Below are positions 34,229-43,786 of a stretch of DNA of 64,000 nucleotides, one piece after another; positions within the stretch are counted from its first letter, which is position 1, and the number at the start of each line of letters is the position of its first letter. The notes under the pieces are model-generated. The model did not search any database, had not been told where the DNA came from, and saw only the letters and a list, made by a program, of their open reading frames with translations. The stretch covers positions 2,542,001 to 2,606,000 of the forward strand of contig NZ_CP019428.1 in assembly GCF_009834565.1 (NCBI RefSeq), in the 5' to 3' direction. Made by a program: the position numbers and the translations under genes. The DNA comes from Pseudomonas sp. R76 (GTDB taxonomy: Bacteria; Pseudomonadota; Gammaproteobacteria; Pseudomonadales; Pseudomonadaceae).

Positions 34229-35569
34229 TTAACGCATATGCAGAATAATCGGGCTACTGCTCGCAGGATCGGTATGCCCGCGCAGCTTGTTCACCGCCGC
34301 GGCATCGACTGCACCGCCATGGTTGCCCCACGTACCCCGCACATAGCTCAGCACCTGAGCGATTTCCTCATCCGACAATTGCTCACGAAACGCTGGCATA
34401 CGGTAAGCATCCGGCACTCCCGCGGTCACGATCCGTTGCGAGCCATTAAGCGTGATGTTGATCGCCGAGGCGTTTTCCTTGGCGAGTGCCGAGGTGGCGC
34501 CTGCCAGCGGTGGCATCCACTCGGGCTGGCCCTTGCCGTCCAATCCATGGCAGGACGCACAACGGGTCGCGTAAGTGCGCGCGCCAGGCGCATCCACGTG
34601 CGCATTGGCCGCCTGATACTGCCAGGGCGAACCGTCGCGCTGCGGGTCGCCGGGCAGCGACTTGAGGTAGCGGGCGATGGCATTCAAATCCTCATCGCTC
34701 ATGAACTGCGTCGAGTTGTTAAACGCTTCGGTCATCGAGCCATACACCACCGCATGCTGGTTGCGCCCGGTCTTGAGGAACCGCACGATCTCTTCCTCGC
34801 TCCAGCGCCCCAGCCCGGTGTTGTGGTCCTGACGCAGGCTCGGTGCATACCAGCCATCGAGCAACCCGCCCGCCAGGTAGGGCGCGCCGGTTTCGTCCAG
34901 TGCCTTCTCGTTAAACGCCAGCCCGCGCGGCGTGTGGCAACTGCCGCAGTGGCCCGGGCCTTGGACGATATAGGCGCCACGGTTCCACAGCGCGTCCTGG
35001 TTGGGTTTGGCCGCGTAAGTGGCGTTCGGCGCGAACATGCCGTTCCACAGTGCGATGGGCCAGCGCATATTCAGCGGCCAGGGAATGCTGCTGGGAAGGT
35101 TGGCTTGCTTGGCCGGCTCCACGCCCTTCATGAAAAACGCGTACAGCGCGCGCATGTCGTCGTCACTGAGCTTGGCGTAAGACGGGTAGGGCATGGCCGG
35201 GTAAAGCCTGCGCCCACCCGGCGCGACGCCGTGGCGCACCGCGCGGTCGAAGTCGGCCGGGGTGTAGGCGCCGATGCCGGTGTCGCGGTCGGGGGTGATG
35301 TTGGTGGCGTGAATCGCGCCCAGCGGCGTGGCCATCTCCAGGCCACCGGCGAACGGCGCCTTGCCCGGCAAACTGTGGCAGGCCACGCAGTCGCTGACGC
35401 GGGCGACGTACTCGCCGCGACTGACCAGTGCCGGGTCGAAACCGGCGGCGGGTTGTTGCTCAAAAGGCGAGGCGGGCTCGCGGGTGACGTACCAGGCCAG
35501 CACACCGGCTGCCACCGCGCCGGCCAGCACCAGCCAGCCTGCGGTTCTAGCCAATCGTCGGTTGTTCAT
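34229..35569 (-). CDS. tri-haem membrane-anchored cytochrome c (electron acceptor subunit)
   Basis: 446 aa with an N-terminal hydrophobic anchor (WLVLAGAVAAGVLAWYV) and three haem-binding CxxCH sites (CVACH, CGSCH, CASCH). It is organised like the cytochrome subunits of alcohol, gluconate and nicotinate/isoquinoline dehydrogenases. It should carry electrons from the neighbouring molybdenum subunit to quinone or terminal oxidase in the periplasm. It lies 16 bp after the molybdenum-subunit gene in the same operon. Confidence 0.92.
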   Translation of the reverse strand: MNNRRLARTAGWLVLAGAVAAGVLAWYVTREPASPFEQQPAAGFDPALVSRGEYVARVSDCVACHSLPGKAPFAGGLEMATPLGAIHATNITPDRDTGIGAYTPADFDRAVRHGVAPGGRRLYPAMPYPSYAKLSDDDMRALYAFFMKGVEPAKQANLPSSIPWPLNMRWPIALWNGMFAPNATYAAKPNQDALWNRGAYIVQGPGHCGSCHTPRGLAFNEKALDETGAPYLAGGLLDGWYAPSLRQDHNTGLGRWSEEEIVRFLKTGRNQHAVVYGSMTEAFNNSTQFMSDEDLNAIARYLKSLPGDPQRDGSPWQYQAANAHVDAPGARTYATRCASCHGLDGKGQPEWMPPLAGATSALAKENASAINITLNGSQRIVTAGVPDAYRMPAFREQLSDEEIAQVLSYVRGTWGNHGGAVDAAAVNKLRGHTDPASSSPIILHMR

Positions 35570-35585
35570 GGGCGTTCCTTGTCGG

Positions 35586-37823
35586 TCAGGCGAAGGTGTA
35601 TCGGCTTAAGGGCAGGCTGCGAATACGCTGGCCGGTCAGGTGCGCCACCGCATTGGCCACGGCCGGCGCCACGGCGGGCAGCGGCGGTTCGCCGATGCCA
35701 CCCATTTTTTCACCACTCTCGACGATCTTGACGTGCACCTGCGCCATCCGCGACAGGGGCAGAATCGGGTACAGGTCGTAGTTACGCGCCCGTGGCTTGC
35801 CGTCCACGTACACCGCTTCCTCCAACAAGGTTTGCGACAGGCCCAAGGCCACCGCGCCATTCACCTGCGCTTCAACAATGGCCGGGTTGACGATGCTGCC
35901 CGGGTCGATGGCTTCCCAGATATGGTGCACCTTGACCTGGCCGTTCTCGATCGACACTTCGGCGACGACTGCCGCCTGCGAGCCGAACGGCGAGGCCATG
36001 GCCACGCCACGTGCGCGTCGGCTGCCGTCTTCGGCGGTGTACGGGCCACGTTTCCAGCCACCGGACAACTCGCCCACCGCTTGCAACAGCGTGGTCAGCC
36101 GTTTGTTGTCGCGCAGCAGGTGCAGGCGCAACTCGTACGGGTCGTGGCCGCCTTTGTCGGCCAGTTCATCGAGGAACGCTTCGTAGAAGAAGTCGTTCAG
36201 CGAATTGCCCACCGAACGCCAGTAGCCGAGCATGGGCGCGCCTTTGACGTAGATCTGCGCGATGCGTTTATTGGGAATCGCGTAGGACTTGCCCGACAGC
36301 CCTTCAAGGGCCGTTGGGTCGAGCTTTTCGCCCTGTTTGCCGGCGATGGCTTCAGACGGACCTTCGGTGGCACTCACCGCCTCAATCGCCACCGGCAAGC
36401 CTTGCGCATCCAGTGCAGCGCGGAACTTGACCACAGCGACCGGGCGCAGCACATCACGCAGAAACTCTTCTTCACGGCTCCAGATCAGCTTGACCGGGCG
36501 GCCCACCGCCTTGGCCAGTGCGATGGCCTGCGGGTAAGGGTTGGCCGAGTCATACAGGAAGTGTCGGCCGAAAAAGCCGCCGAGCAGCGGCGAGTGCAGG
36601 GTGATTTTTGCGGGATCGAGGCCGGTGCGCTTGGCGATGTCGGCGCGGAACATGTCCGGCGCCTGGTTGGGCAGCCAGACGTCCAGCGAGCCGTCAGGGT
36701 TGAAGCGGGCCAGCGCCGACGGCGGCTCCAGCTGCGCGTGGTTGAGGTACTGGTTATGGTAGGTGGCTTCGACCTTGGTTTTGGCGTTGGCCAGCGTGCC
36801 GGCCACGTCGCCTTCGTTCTCGTCGTCACGCGCCGGGCCTTGCTGGGCGGCGAGGAAGTCGCGGTACTTGTCGCTGGAAAAATCCGCCGGCATCGCGCGT
36901 ACGGTGGAATCGGCGGCGGCTTCCAGCCACTCCACCTGGATCGCTTCCACGGCGCGCTTGGCGTGCCACCAGCGTTCGGCCACCACGGCCACGGCGCCGG
37001 GCAATTGATGCACCGAGTGCACGCCTTTCATGGCCTCCACTTGTGCCTGGTTGCGCAGGCTGCCCACGGTCATGCCCAGGCGGGGCGCATGCTGGACGGC
37101 GGCGTGGAGCATGCCGTCGACTTTAAGGTCGATGCTGTATTGCGCCTTGCCGGTGGATTTGTCGTACGCATCCAGGCGTTTGACCGGTTTGCCGATCCAG
37201 CGGAACTGGCTCGGGTCGCGCAGCGTGATGGTGGCCGGGTCGGGCACCGGCATGTCGAGGGCGCGGCCGGCCAACTCGCCGTAGCCCAGCGAACGGCCGG
37301 ACGCGGTGTGCACCACGCGGCCGGGTTGCGTGGTCAGTTCGGCCACGGGCACACCCAACTGCTCGGCGCCTGCCTGCAGCAGCATGGCGCGCGCGAGGGC
37401 GCCAAGGCGGCGCATGACCGGGTAGCTCATGCGCACCGACATGCTGCCGCCGGTGATGCGCATGCCGTTTTCCATCACCACGTACGCATCACCAGGCGGC
37501 GCGGCCTCGACCACGAAGGTGGCGGGGTCGGCGTCCAATTCTTCACCGACAATCTGCGCCATGGCCGTGTGGGTGCCCTGGCCGCCTTCCATAAAGGGGC
37601 TGAGCAGGCGCACGCTGCCGTCGGGGCGAATCTCCAGAAACGCCGGCACCTGGGTGCCGCGTTCTGCCGCCGCGTTCGTGGCGGCGTACACCCTTGGTGA
37701 GCCCAGCGGCAGGCCAAAACCGATCACCAGCGCGCCCACGGCGGTGCTGGCCAGAAAGTGGCGGCGCGACAGGTTGACCGGCTCGCTCAGGGGCGCGTCA
37801 AAGAATCCCTTGGGTGTGTTCAT
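35586..37823 (-). CDS. molybdopterin-binding oxidoreductase large subunit (isoquinoline/aldehyde oxidoreductase beta type)
   Basis: A 745-aa xanthine-oxidase-family subunit. A Tat signal (NLSRRHFLASTAVGALVIGF) shows export of the folded cofactor protein. Motifs include LLSPFMEGGQGTHTAMAQI, LNHAQLEPPSALA, LLGGFFGRHFLYD and GEPPLPAVAPAVANAV (with the candidate base Glu in GIGEPP). Isoquinoline 1-oxidoreductase-type enzymes have the same single-chain layout and partner with a small 2Fe-2S protein. The substrate may be an N-heterocycle or aldehyde; sequence alone does not decide. Confidence 0.9.
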   Translation of the reverse strand: MNTPKGFFDAPLSEPVNLSRRHFLASTAVGALVIGFGLPLGSPRVYAATNAAAERGTQVPAFLEIRPDGSVRLLSPFMEGGQGTHTAMAQIVGEELDADPATFVVEAAPPGDAYVVMENGMRITGGSMSVRMSYPVMRRLGALARAMLLQAGAEQLGVPVAELTTQPGRVVHTASGRSLGYGELAGRALDMPVPDPATITLRDPSQFRWIGKPVKRLDAYDKSTGKAQYSIDLKVDGMLHAAVQHAPRLGMTVGSLRNQAQVEAMKGVHSVHQLPGAVAVVAERWWHAKRAVEAIQVEWLEAAADSTVRAMPADFSSDKYRDFLAAQQGPARDDENEGDVAGTLANAKTKVEATYHNQYLNHAQLEPPSALARFNPDGSLDVWLPNQAPDMFRADIAKRTGLDPAKITLHSPLLGGFFGRHFLYDSANPYPQAIALAKAVGRPVKLIWSREEEFLRDVLRPVAVVKFRAALDAQGLPVAIEAVSATEGPSEAIAGKQGEKLDPTALEGLSGKSYAIPNKRIAQIYVKGAPMLGYWRSVGNSLNDFFYEAFLDELADKGGHDPYELRLHLLRDNKRLTTLLQAVGELSGGWKRGPYTAEDGSRRARGVAMASPFGSQAAVVAEVSIENGQVKVHHIWEAIDPGSIVNPAIVEAQVNGAVALGLSQTLLEEAVYVDGKPRARNYDLYPILPLSRMAQVHVKIVESGEKMGGIGEPPLPAVAPAVANAVAHLTGQRIRSLPLSRYTFA

Positions 37824-38275
37824 CAGACGCGCTCCTTGGCCAAATCATGCACGGCGGTGCGGATCGCGTTATAGGTGCCGCAACGGCACAGGTTGATCAT
37901 TGCCGCCTCGATCTGCGCATCGCTGGGCGCCGGGGTGTGCTTGAGCAGCGCGGTGGCCGCCATCACCTGCCCGGACTGGCAGTAACCGCACTGCGCCACC
38001 TGATGCTCAACCCAGGCCGCGACCACGCGCTTGCCGACGTCGTCGGCCTCAATCGCTTCAATGGTAGTGATCTCGCGCCCGACCACACCCGACACCGGCG
38101 TGACGCAGGAGCGCACCACGTTGCCGTCCACCAGCACCGAACAGGCGCCGCACTGGGCCAGCCCGCAGCCGTACTTGGTGCCGGTCATCCCCAAGTCATC
38201 GCGGATTACCCACAGCAGCGGCGTATCGGCGTCGGCGTCGACTTGATAGGCCTTTTGGTTAATGCGTAGCTCCAT
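37823..38275 (-). CDS. (2Fe-2S)-binding small subunit of molybdenum hydroxylase
   Basis: A 150-aa xanthine-oxidase-type iron-sulfur subunit. The plant-type cluster ligands are in GCGLAQCGACSVLVDG plus a distal Cys (VVRSC). The second cluster is bound by QCGYCQSGQ and NLCRCGTY. It has no signal peptide, so it probably hitch-hikes with the Tat-exported large subunit. It is first in a three-gene operon and overlaps the next gene by 1 bp (TGATG-type junction). Confidence 0.93.
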   Translation of the reverse strand: MELRINQKAYQVDADADTPLLWVIRDDLGMTGTKYGCGLAQCGACSVLVDGNVVRSCVTPVSGVVGREITTIEAIEADDVGKRVVAAWVEHQVAQCGYCQSGQVMAATALLKHTPAPSDAQIEAAMINLCRCGTYNAIRTAVHDLAKERV

Positions 38276-38559
38276 GACTCACCTGCTTATCATCGGTTGG
38301 TGTGGCTTTTTTATAATTGCCAGGCGATTGGTCGCCCATCGTTGAACTCTAGACCACGGCGCAACGCCTATCGATCCGGTTATCGATAAGTCGGAGGATT
38401 AGGCAAGTATTCGACAGGATTGCACCACTGCGCAGGCGTTCCAGCCTGTAGGCCTTTGCTGAACTGAGCCTGCGCGCCGCACTTTTTTTCATTCTCCTGA
38501 TCTATCCCTGTCACGACCGCGCTCATTCTGCGCGTGGACAGCAGCCAGACCCGGTGCCG
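38276..38559. promoter_or_regulatory. divergent intergenic region with TATCGAT motifs
   Basis: 284 bp between the divergent molybdenum hydroxylase operon and the lipoprotein gene. It contains CTATCGAT and TTATCGATAA (38379-38397), each locally palindromic, separated by CCGGT. They could be operator half-sites. No clear promoter was identified. Confidence 0.35.
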
Positions 38560-39300
38560 ATGGATCGAACGTTTATAGCTTTTATCAGCCGATGGCCGCT
38601 GCTGTTTGCAGCGGTGTTTATGCTCTACGCGAGCGGTTGCAGCCAGCAGCAGAGCCGCGACATCGCCAGGCAGTTCAGCGATGGCAAACCCGATGGATTC
38701 TTCCAGACCAGCGTAGATCGCATGGCCACCTTAAGCATGCGCGACAACCTGAAAAGCCTGTACCTGCTGATGAACAAGCTCTACCTGCGCAACCCCAACC
38801 AGTGGCGGCAATCGGGTTACCCGGATGCGGTGAGTGCCGCGCGGGAAATCCGCCAGGCCATCGAGAACCGTCAACCTTTGCCGGCCTTGGGCGACCGTCG
38901 CGACCTGGTTGCACTGAGCTATTCATTGAGCCCGGACTTTCGTGGCGACCGGGTCGGGGCGTTTATCTATGCCATCGGCAGCATGATCGTGACCGCACAC
39001 GGCGGTCGCACTCAGTTCTATATAACCGACTCAATCAACCCGCAATTTGTCAGCAATGCTGCGCGCAATATCGAGAAAGCCACCTGGCTGCTCAGCCAGC
39101 GCCAGGACGCCAATGGCGTCTTGCTGCTGTTCTCCAACGAGATATCGGGGGAGGGCAGCAACCTCAGCTTTGCCGTTGAGTTCGGCAAAGTGGTCGCGCG
39201 CCTCGACCTGCTCGCCCAGATGCTCGACGAACGCTACCGGCGCGTCGCGCTCAATTACGCGCAGAGCTTGCTGTTGATGAATTTTTTGCCGGTGCAGTGA
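38560..39300 (+). CDS. lipoprotein of unknown function
   Basis: About 246 aa with a lipoprotein signal (FISRWPLLFAAVFMLYASGC, Cys near residue 27). The mature part is helix-rich with no recognised domain: MRDNLKSLYLLMNKLYLRNPNQW, then a region SLSPDFRGDRVGAFIYAIGSM. It seems to be a periplasmic or outer-membrane-anchored protein. ATG 38560 is preferred over GTG 38554. It is divergent from the molybdenum hydroxylase operon and apparently monocistronic. Confidence 0.7.
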   Translation: MDRTFIAFISRWPLLFAAVFMLYASGCSQQQSRDIARQFSDGKPDGFFQTSVDRMATLSMRDNLKSLYLLMNKLYLRNPNQWRQSGYPDAVSAAREIRQAIENRQPLPALGDRRDLVALSYSLSPDFRGDRVGAFIYAIGSMIVTAHGGRTQFYITDSINPQFVSNAARNIEKATWLLSQRQDANGVLLLFSNEISGEGSNLSFAVEFGKVVARLDLLAQMLDERYRRVALNYAQSLLLMNFLPVQ

Positions 39301-39499
39301 GGGGCGCCAGTGCCGCTGGGCGACTGGGCTAAACGCTTCGGACGGGCTCCATCGCTTTTTTTGGTCACCACGGGCAAACACGCACAACGCCAAATGGGTG
39401 CGGCATCTCTCTTTCCTGTGTAGGAAGTGGCCTATCTTGTATCCCTCCGCTTGAAACACCCTCCGGTCGGCAATAGCCTCGGACTTTTCCTAACGAAGA

Positions 39500-39778
39500 G
39501 TGCCTACCTTGGGTAAGCGAAAAACGGTTTGGCCGACTGACCGCGAAGTTCGCCTGCGATTTATTCTCTTCGCGGTGATCGATGCAGCGAGTGCCCAGGG
39601 TGCTCCCGCCGAGTTGCTTCTACCCGCACACAAAATGCTGCGCGACTCGCCGACAGAGGCGCAATTACGCGACACCCTCGCTGGCATTCTGGCCTGCGAT
39701 GAAATGCACGGATTCAGATTCTCACCAGGGTCTGAGGCGGATGATCTGATGCAAGCGCTGTTGATCAACGTGGATTAA
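39500..39778 (+). CDS. small hypothetical protein
   Basis: 92 aa from GTG 39500 (or TTG 39509). Composition looks like a small helical cytosolic protein (REVRLRFILFAVIDAAS, LLLPAHKMLRDSPTEAQLRDTL, GSEADDLMQALLINVD). There is no family I recognise and no clear ribosome site. It sits alone before the TonB-dependent receptor gene. The 198 bp before it show nothing notable. Confidence 0.45.
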   Translation: MPTLGKRKTVWPTDREVRLRFILFAVIDAASAQGAPAELLLPAHKMLRDSPTEAQLRDTLAGILACDEMHGFRFSPGSEADDLMQALLINVD

Positions 39779-39919
39779 ACAGATGACCCCGGTCCGACAC
39801 TGTTGTGGGAAGGGTCCGGTCCGTTAATAAGGCGTGACTTGATCGGCGTGCTTGCCTTCCCATCACTGTTCGCGTGCTGGCCCAGGCCTTCCACGCCCCC
39901 GAATTCCAAGGACCTGCCC

Positions 39920-42037
39920 ATGCTGTTGCGCCAACCTCCGCTGTTTTTTGCCGCCCTGACCCTCAGTTCACTGGTACACGCCGAGGAACTCGAATTGGCG
40001 CCGGTCGAGGTCACCAGCAGCGAAGCCAGCGCCGGCGAGGTGGCCCAGGCGCAACTCAACAGCGTGCCCGGTGGCACCAATTACATCGACATGAGCAGCG
40101 TGCAGCAGGGGCGCGTGAGCACCAACGAAGATGTGTTCAAGTACCAGGCCGGGGTGTACGCCAAGGCGGCGAACAATGAGGGCGTGAAACTCTCGATCCG
40201 CGGTTCGGGCTTGAACCGCAGCCCAGGCGCCCACGCCTCCGGCCTGTATGAAATGTTCGACGGCTTGCCGCTGACCGGCCGCGGTGGCACGCCTTATGAG
40301 CTGAAAGACCCGCTGTGGCAAAGCCGCGTTGAAGTGCTGCGCGGCGCCAACGGTTTTGATCAGGGCGCGCTGGCTTTGGGCGGCTCGGTCAACTACGTGA
40401 CCCATACCGGCTATGACGCGCCCAAGCTGCAGGTGCGTTATGAAGCGGGCAGTCGCGGTTACGCCCAACGCGAGATCAGCTCCGGCCAGGTGCTGGGCGA
40501 TGCCGACTATTACATCAGCCTGACCGACTCGGAATCCGACGGTTACCAGCACCAGAGCGCCGGCACCGGCAAGGGCGTGGCGGCCAACTTCGGCTACCGT
40601 TTCAAACCGGACCTGGAGACGCGCTTCTATTTTCGCTACCGCGAAACCACCAACGACACCCCCGGCAAGCTGACGCGCTACCAGATCCGCCATGACCCAA
40701 CGGCCGCCAACAGCCTCAACGCTGCCCGCGATTCAAAACGCCTGCAACCCGGCTCGACCTGGCTCGCCAACAAGACCACCTTGCAGCTCGATGACAATTC
40801 CCGCGTCGAAGTCGGCCTGGCGTATCACGATTACCCGATGGACCTGCGCGAAGGCACCAACCGTCTCAAAGTCGCCTACACCGACGTGAGTGGCACGCTG
40901 AACTACATCCGTCAGGACAGTCTGTTCGGTCACGACAGCAAAACCACGCTTGGCCTGCGCACCACCCAGGCGATGCCGAATAATGGCGCTTCTGAATATG
41001 TGCGCACACCTGCCGGCAATACCGCAGGCTATGCCCCCGGCACCAAAACCCGCGACTACAGCTACCTGGGTTCCGACACCGTGCTGCACATCGGCAACGA
41101 CCTGGAACTGGTCCCGGATTTGTGGCTGACCACCGGCCTGGCCGCCATCTACACGCGCCGCGAAACCCAAGTGACCTACCCCGAAGGCCAGGCGCCACTC
41201 AGCCAGCACGATTGGGATTACGCCCCGCGCATCGGCCTGCGTTATGACTTCACCCCGCAATTGCAGGTCTATGGCAACCTGAGCCGCTCGGTCGAGCCGC
41301 CGCATGCGTGGTCGATGATCTGGGGTTCCAACAAGTACTTTCCCAAAAACAGTGGCCCGGCCACAGGGTTGCAACGCGAAGGCGTGAGCCTGCGCAATCA
41401 GACCGCCACGACGTTGGAAGTCGGCGGCCGAGGCGAGCAGTGGTTCGGCCAATGGGACCTGGCGCTGTACCGCTCCGAAGTGCGCCACGAATTGCTCACG
41501 GTGGAAACCCAAGCGCAAACCGCCACCAGCAATGCAATTTTCGCCGAAGCCAACGCCAGCCCCACCGTGCACCAAGGTGTGGAACTGAGCCTGCTCAGCC
41601 CGTTGTGGGAGGGCGGGCGCAACGGCCAGCTCGCCTTGCGCCAGGCCTACACTTACAGCGATTTCCACTACCGTGACGACGACCGTTTCGGCGACAACAC
41701 CTTGCCGGGCATTCCCAAGCATTATTACCAGGCGCAACTGCGCTACAGCCACCCGACGGGTTTCTACACCAGCCTCAACACCGAGCATTCCTCGCGCGTG
41801 GCGGTGGACTACGCCAATTCCTACTACGCGGCGGCGTACACCACGCTGGGCGCCACCTTCGGCTACGACGCGCCGAAACAGGACTGGCAAGCCTGGGTGG
41901 ATGTGCGCAACCTCACCAATCGGCGCTATGCCAATACGGTGACACCGAGTTATGACGACAAGGGCTTGGATGGGGCGAGGTCCACGCCTGCCGATGGGCG
42001 GGGCATTTATACCGGTGTCTCTTGGAGCTGGCGCTGA
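39920..42037 (+). CDS. TonB-dependent outer-membrane receptor
   Basis: 705 aa. It has a signal peptide to LVHAEEL, a TonB-box-like LAPVEVTSSE, a plug domain (VFKYQAGVYA...LSIRGSG...FDGLPLTGRGG...VEVLRGANGFDQGALALGGSVNYVT) and a 22-strand-type barrel ending DGRGIYTGVSWSWR. It would import an iron chelate or similar ligand using TonB energy. There is no N-terminal STN signalling domain, so it should not signal to the FecR-like protein by the classical route. ATG 39920 follows CCAAGGA. Confidence 0.9.
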   Translation: MLLRQPPLFFAALTLSSLVHAEELELAPVEVTSSEASAGEVAQAQLNSVPGGTNYIDMSSVQQGRVSTNEDVFKYQAGVYAKAANNEGVKLSIRGSGLNRSPGAHASGLYEMFDGLPLTGRGGTPYELKDPLWQSRVEVLRGANGFDQGALALGGSVNYVTHTGYDAPKLQVRYEAGSRGYAQREISSGQVLGDADYYISLTDSESDGYQHQSAGTGKGVAANFGYRFKPDLETRFYFRYRETTNDTPGKLTRYQIRHDPTAANSLNAARDSKRLQPGSTWLANKTTLQLDDNSRVEVGLAYHDYPMDLREGTNRLKVAYTDVSGTLNYIRQDSLFGHDSKTTLGLRTTQAMPNNGASEYVRTPAGNTAGYAPGTKTRDYSYLGSDTVLHIGNDLELVPDLWLTTGLAAIYTRRETQVTYPEGQAPLSQHDWDYAPRIGLRYDFTPQLQVYGNLSRSVEPPHAWSMIWGSNKYFPKNSGPATGLQREGVSLRNQTATTLEVGGRGEQWFGQWDLALYRSEVRHELLTVETQAQTATSNAIFAEANASPTVHQGVELSLLSPLWEGGRNGQLALRQAYTYSDFHYRDDDRFGDNTLPGIPKHYYQAQLRYSHPTGFYTSLNTEHSSRVAVDYANSYYAAAYTTLGATFGYDAPKQDWQAWVDVRNLTNRRYANTVTPSYDDKGLDGARSTPADGRGIYTGVSWSWR

Positions 42038-42071
42038 GCCGGCCAACAACTGGAACACAGAGAGGAGCAAT

Positions 42072-42158
42072 TGTGGGAGCTGGCTTGCCTGCGATGAAAT
42101 CACCACGGTGTAACTGACCCACCGAGTTGCCTGCATCGCAGGCAAGCCAGCTCCCACA
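42072..42158. repeat. REP inverted pair, 'TGGCTTGCCTGCGAT' type
   Basis: Inverted REP copies between the receptor gene and the sigma-factor gene. Confidence 0.85.
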
Positions 42159-42280
42159 CAAGCCAGTCTCCCCATTCAACCGGCTTCGTCTGCAAATCTG
42201 CATTTCTTCAGCAAACAGCATCCGGGCCTGCCTGGGCACCTCTTGCCCCCACACCGTTTTACTGGCATTGTTCGCGCAAT

Positions 42281-42295
42281 TGGTAATATTTACCA
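42281..42295 (+). promoter_or_regulatory. Fur-box-like operator before the fecI-type gene
   Basis: TGGTAATATTTACCA is a 7-1-7 inverted repeat close to the Fur core TGATAAT-N-ATTATCA. It lies 18 bp upstream of the sigma-factor start. It implies iron repression of the sigma/anti-sigma pair. Confidence 0.6.
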
Positions 42296-42313
42296 TTTGA
42301 GAAGTTTTTGCGC

Positions 42314-42856
42314 ATGCATGACATTCCGGCCGCGCCGGGCGATTGCGCCCGTCAGCAGACCCTCACGGCAATGTACAGCGAGCACCACGGCTGGTTGCAC
42401 GGCTGGCTGCGCAAAAAACTCGGCTGTTCCCAGTACGCCGCCGACCTGGCCCACGACGCGTTCATCCGCGTCTTGATGCTCGCCGAGCCCCAAGCCATCA
42501 AGGAACCCCGCGCCTTTCTCGCCACCACGGCCGGGCGCCTGCTGATTGATGGGGCGCGTCGACGGCGCATCGAAAGGGCCTACATGGACGCCCTGGTGCT
42601 CCAATGCGAAGACGCCAGCATGCCCGACCCGGCGGCGGTGCATGTGGCGCTGCAAGCCCTGGAGCGCATCGCCGAAATGCTCGCCGGCCTGCCCGCGAAA
42701 ACCCGTGAAGCGTTCCTCTTGAGTCGCCTCGACGGGCTGACCTACAGCGAAATCGCCGCGTGCCTGGACGTGTCTTCCAGCACCGTCAAAAACTACATCG
42801 CCACCGCCCTGGTGCATTGCTACCACAGCCTGCATGTGTCGGACCCGCTGTCGTGA
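42314..42856 (+). CDS. ECF sigma factor, FecI-like (iron-starvation group)
   Basis: A 180-aa sigma-70 family regulator. Region 2 has DLAHDAFIRVLMLAEP and FLATTAGRLLIDGARRRRIE. Region 4 has LPAKTREAFLLSRLDGLTYSEIAACLDVSSSTVKNYIATA. It directs transcription of iron-uptake genes when released by its anti-sigma partner. ATG 42314 is chosen over TTG 42308. It overlaps the FecR-like gene by 4 bp (GTGA). Confidence 0.92.
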   Translation: MHDIPAAPGDCARQQTLTAMYSEHHGWLHGWLRKKLGCSQYAADLAHDAFIRVLMLAEPQAIKEPRAFLATTAGRLLIDGARRRRIERAYMDALVLQCEDASMPDPAAVHVALQALERIAEMLAGLPAKTREAFLLSRLDGLTYSEIAACLDVSSSTVKNYIATALVHCYHSLHVSDPLS

Positions 42857-43785
42857 ACACCGAACACATCATCCAGCAAGCAGCAAATTGGCTGACGCGG
42901 CTGCACGACGAAGACGTCAGCGAGGCCGACCGCCATGCCTTTCACACTTGGTGCCAGGCCGACCCACGCCACGCCGTGGCCATCGAACGCATGCGCGTGC
43001 TCTGGGACCATTTCGATGCCTTGCCCGCGCAACCGGCGCGCATTGCCCTCAATCGCGCTTTCGCCCCACAACGCTCGCGCGGCGTACAGGTGCTGGGTTT
43101 GCTCGGCGTATTGCTCTGCGGCTGGGTCGGCCTGGAGCGCGCGCCGGTGTGGATGGCCGACCAGCGCACCGGCGTCGGCGAGCGCCGCCAAATCGCCCTC
43201 GAAGACGGCAGCCGGTTGCAGCTCAACAGCAATTCGGCGGTCGATGTGAAATTCGATGGCCACCAGCGTGTGATCGAGTTGCTGCAAGGCGAGCTGTGGG
43301 TCGAGGTGGCCAAGGATGCGCAACGGCCTTTCGTGGTGCGCACCGACCAAGGCACGGCCACGGCACTGGGCACGCGTTACCTGGTCAAGCGCGCGGCGGA
43401 TGGCAGCACCGTGGTCACAGTGATTGAGTCCGGCGTGGCGGTCAAAGGCGAGGGCGCAGAAGGCGTCAAGGTCGCCGCCGGCCAGCGCTCGGTTCTCGAG
43501 CATGGCCGCGCCCGGCCGCCACAAGCGATTGGCAACACCGACCCCGACGCGTGGACGCGGGGCTTGCTCAAGGTCAACGACCAGCCCTTGAGTGACGTGC
43601 TGCAAACCCTGGCCGGCTACCGCCATGGCCTGGTGCGTTTCGATGCGCAAGCGCTGAAAGACCTGCGCGTGTCCGGCGTGTTCAAGCTCGACGACACCGC
43701 CGCCGCGCTCGCGGCCCTCGCCGACAACCTGCCGATTCAGGTGGAGTACTTCACCGACTTGCTGGTGGTGGTCAAGCCGCGCTAG
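42853..43785 (+). CDS. FecR-like anti-sigma factor/signal transducer
   Basis: A 310-aa inner-membrane protein. The N-terminal cytoplasmic domain with the conserved Trp motif (QQAANWLTRLHDEDVSEAD...FHTWCQADPRHAVAIERM) binds the sigma factor. One membrane helix follows (VLGLLGVLLCGWVGL), then the periplasmic FecR domain (RQIALEDGSRLQLNSNSAVDV...GELWVEVAKDAQRPFVV) and a C-terminal STN-like region. GTG 42853 overlaps the sigma-factor stop. The usual cognate receptor would carry an N-terminal STN domain; the receptor encoded upstream does not. Confidence 0.92.
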   Translation: MNTEHIIQQAANWLTRLHDEDVSEADRHAFHTWCQADPRHAVAIERMRVLWDHFDALPAQPARIALNRAFAPQRSRGVQVLGLLGVLLCGWVGLERAPVWMADQRTGVGERRQIALEDGSRLQLNSNSAVDVKFDGHQRVIELLQGELWVEVAKDAQRPFVVRTDQGTATALGTRYLVKRAADGSTVVTVIESGVAVKGEGAEGVKVAAGQRSVLEHGRARPPQAIGNTDPDAWTRGLLKVNDQPLSDVLQTLAGYRHGLVRFDAQALKDLRVSGVFKLDDTAAALAALADNLPIQVEYFTDLLVVVKPR

Positions 43786-43786
43786 C

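Noticed and set aside
35640..37700. 686-codon + strand open frame
   Set aside because: It is the antisense shadow of the molybdenum hydroxylase large subunit, whose motifs, Tat signal and operon context are clear. The + strand translation has no domain.
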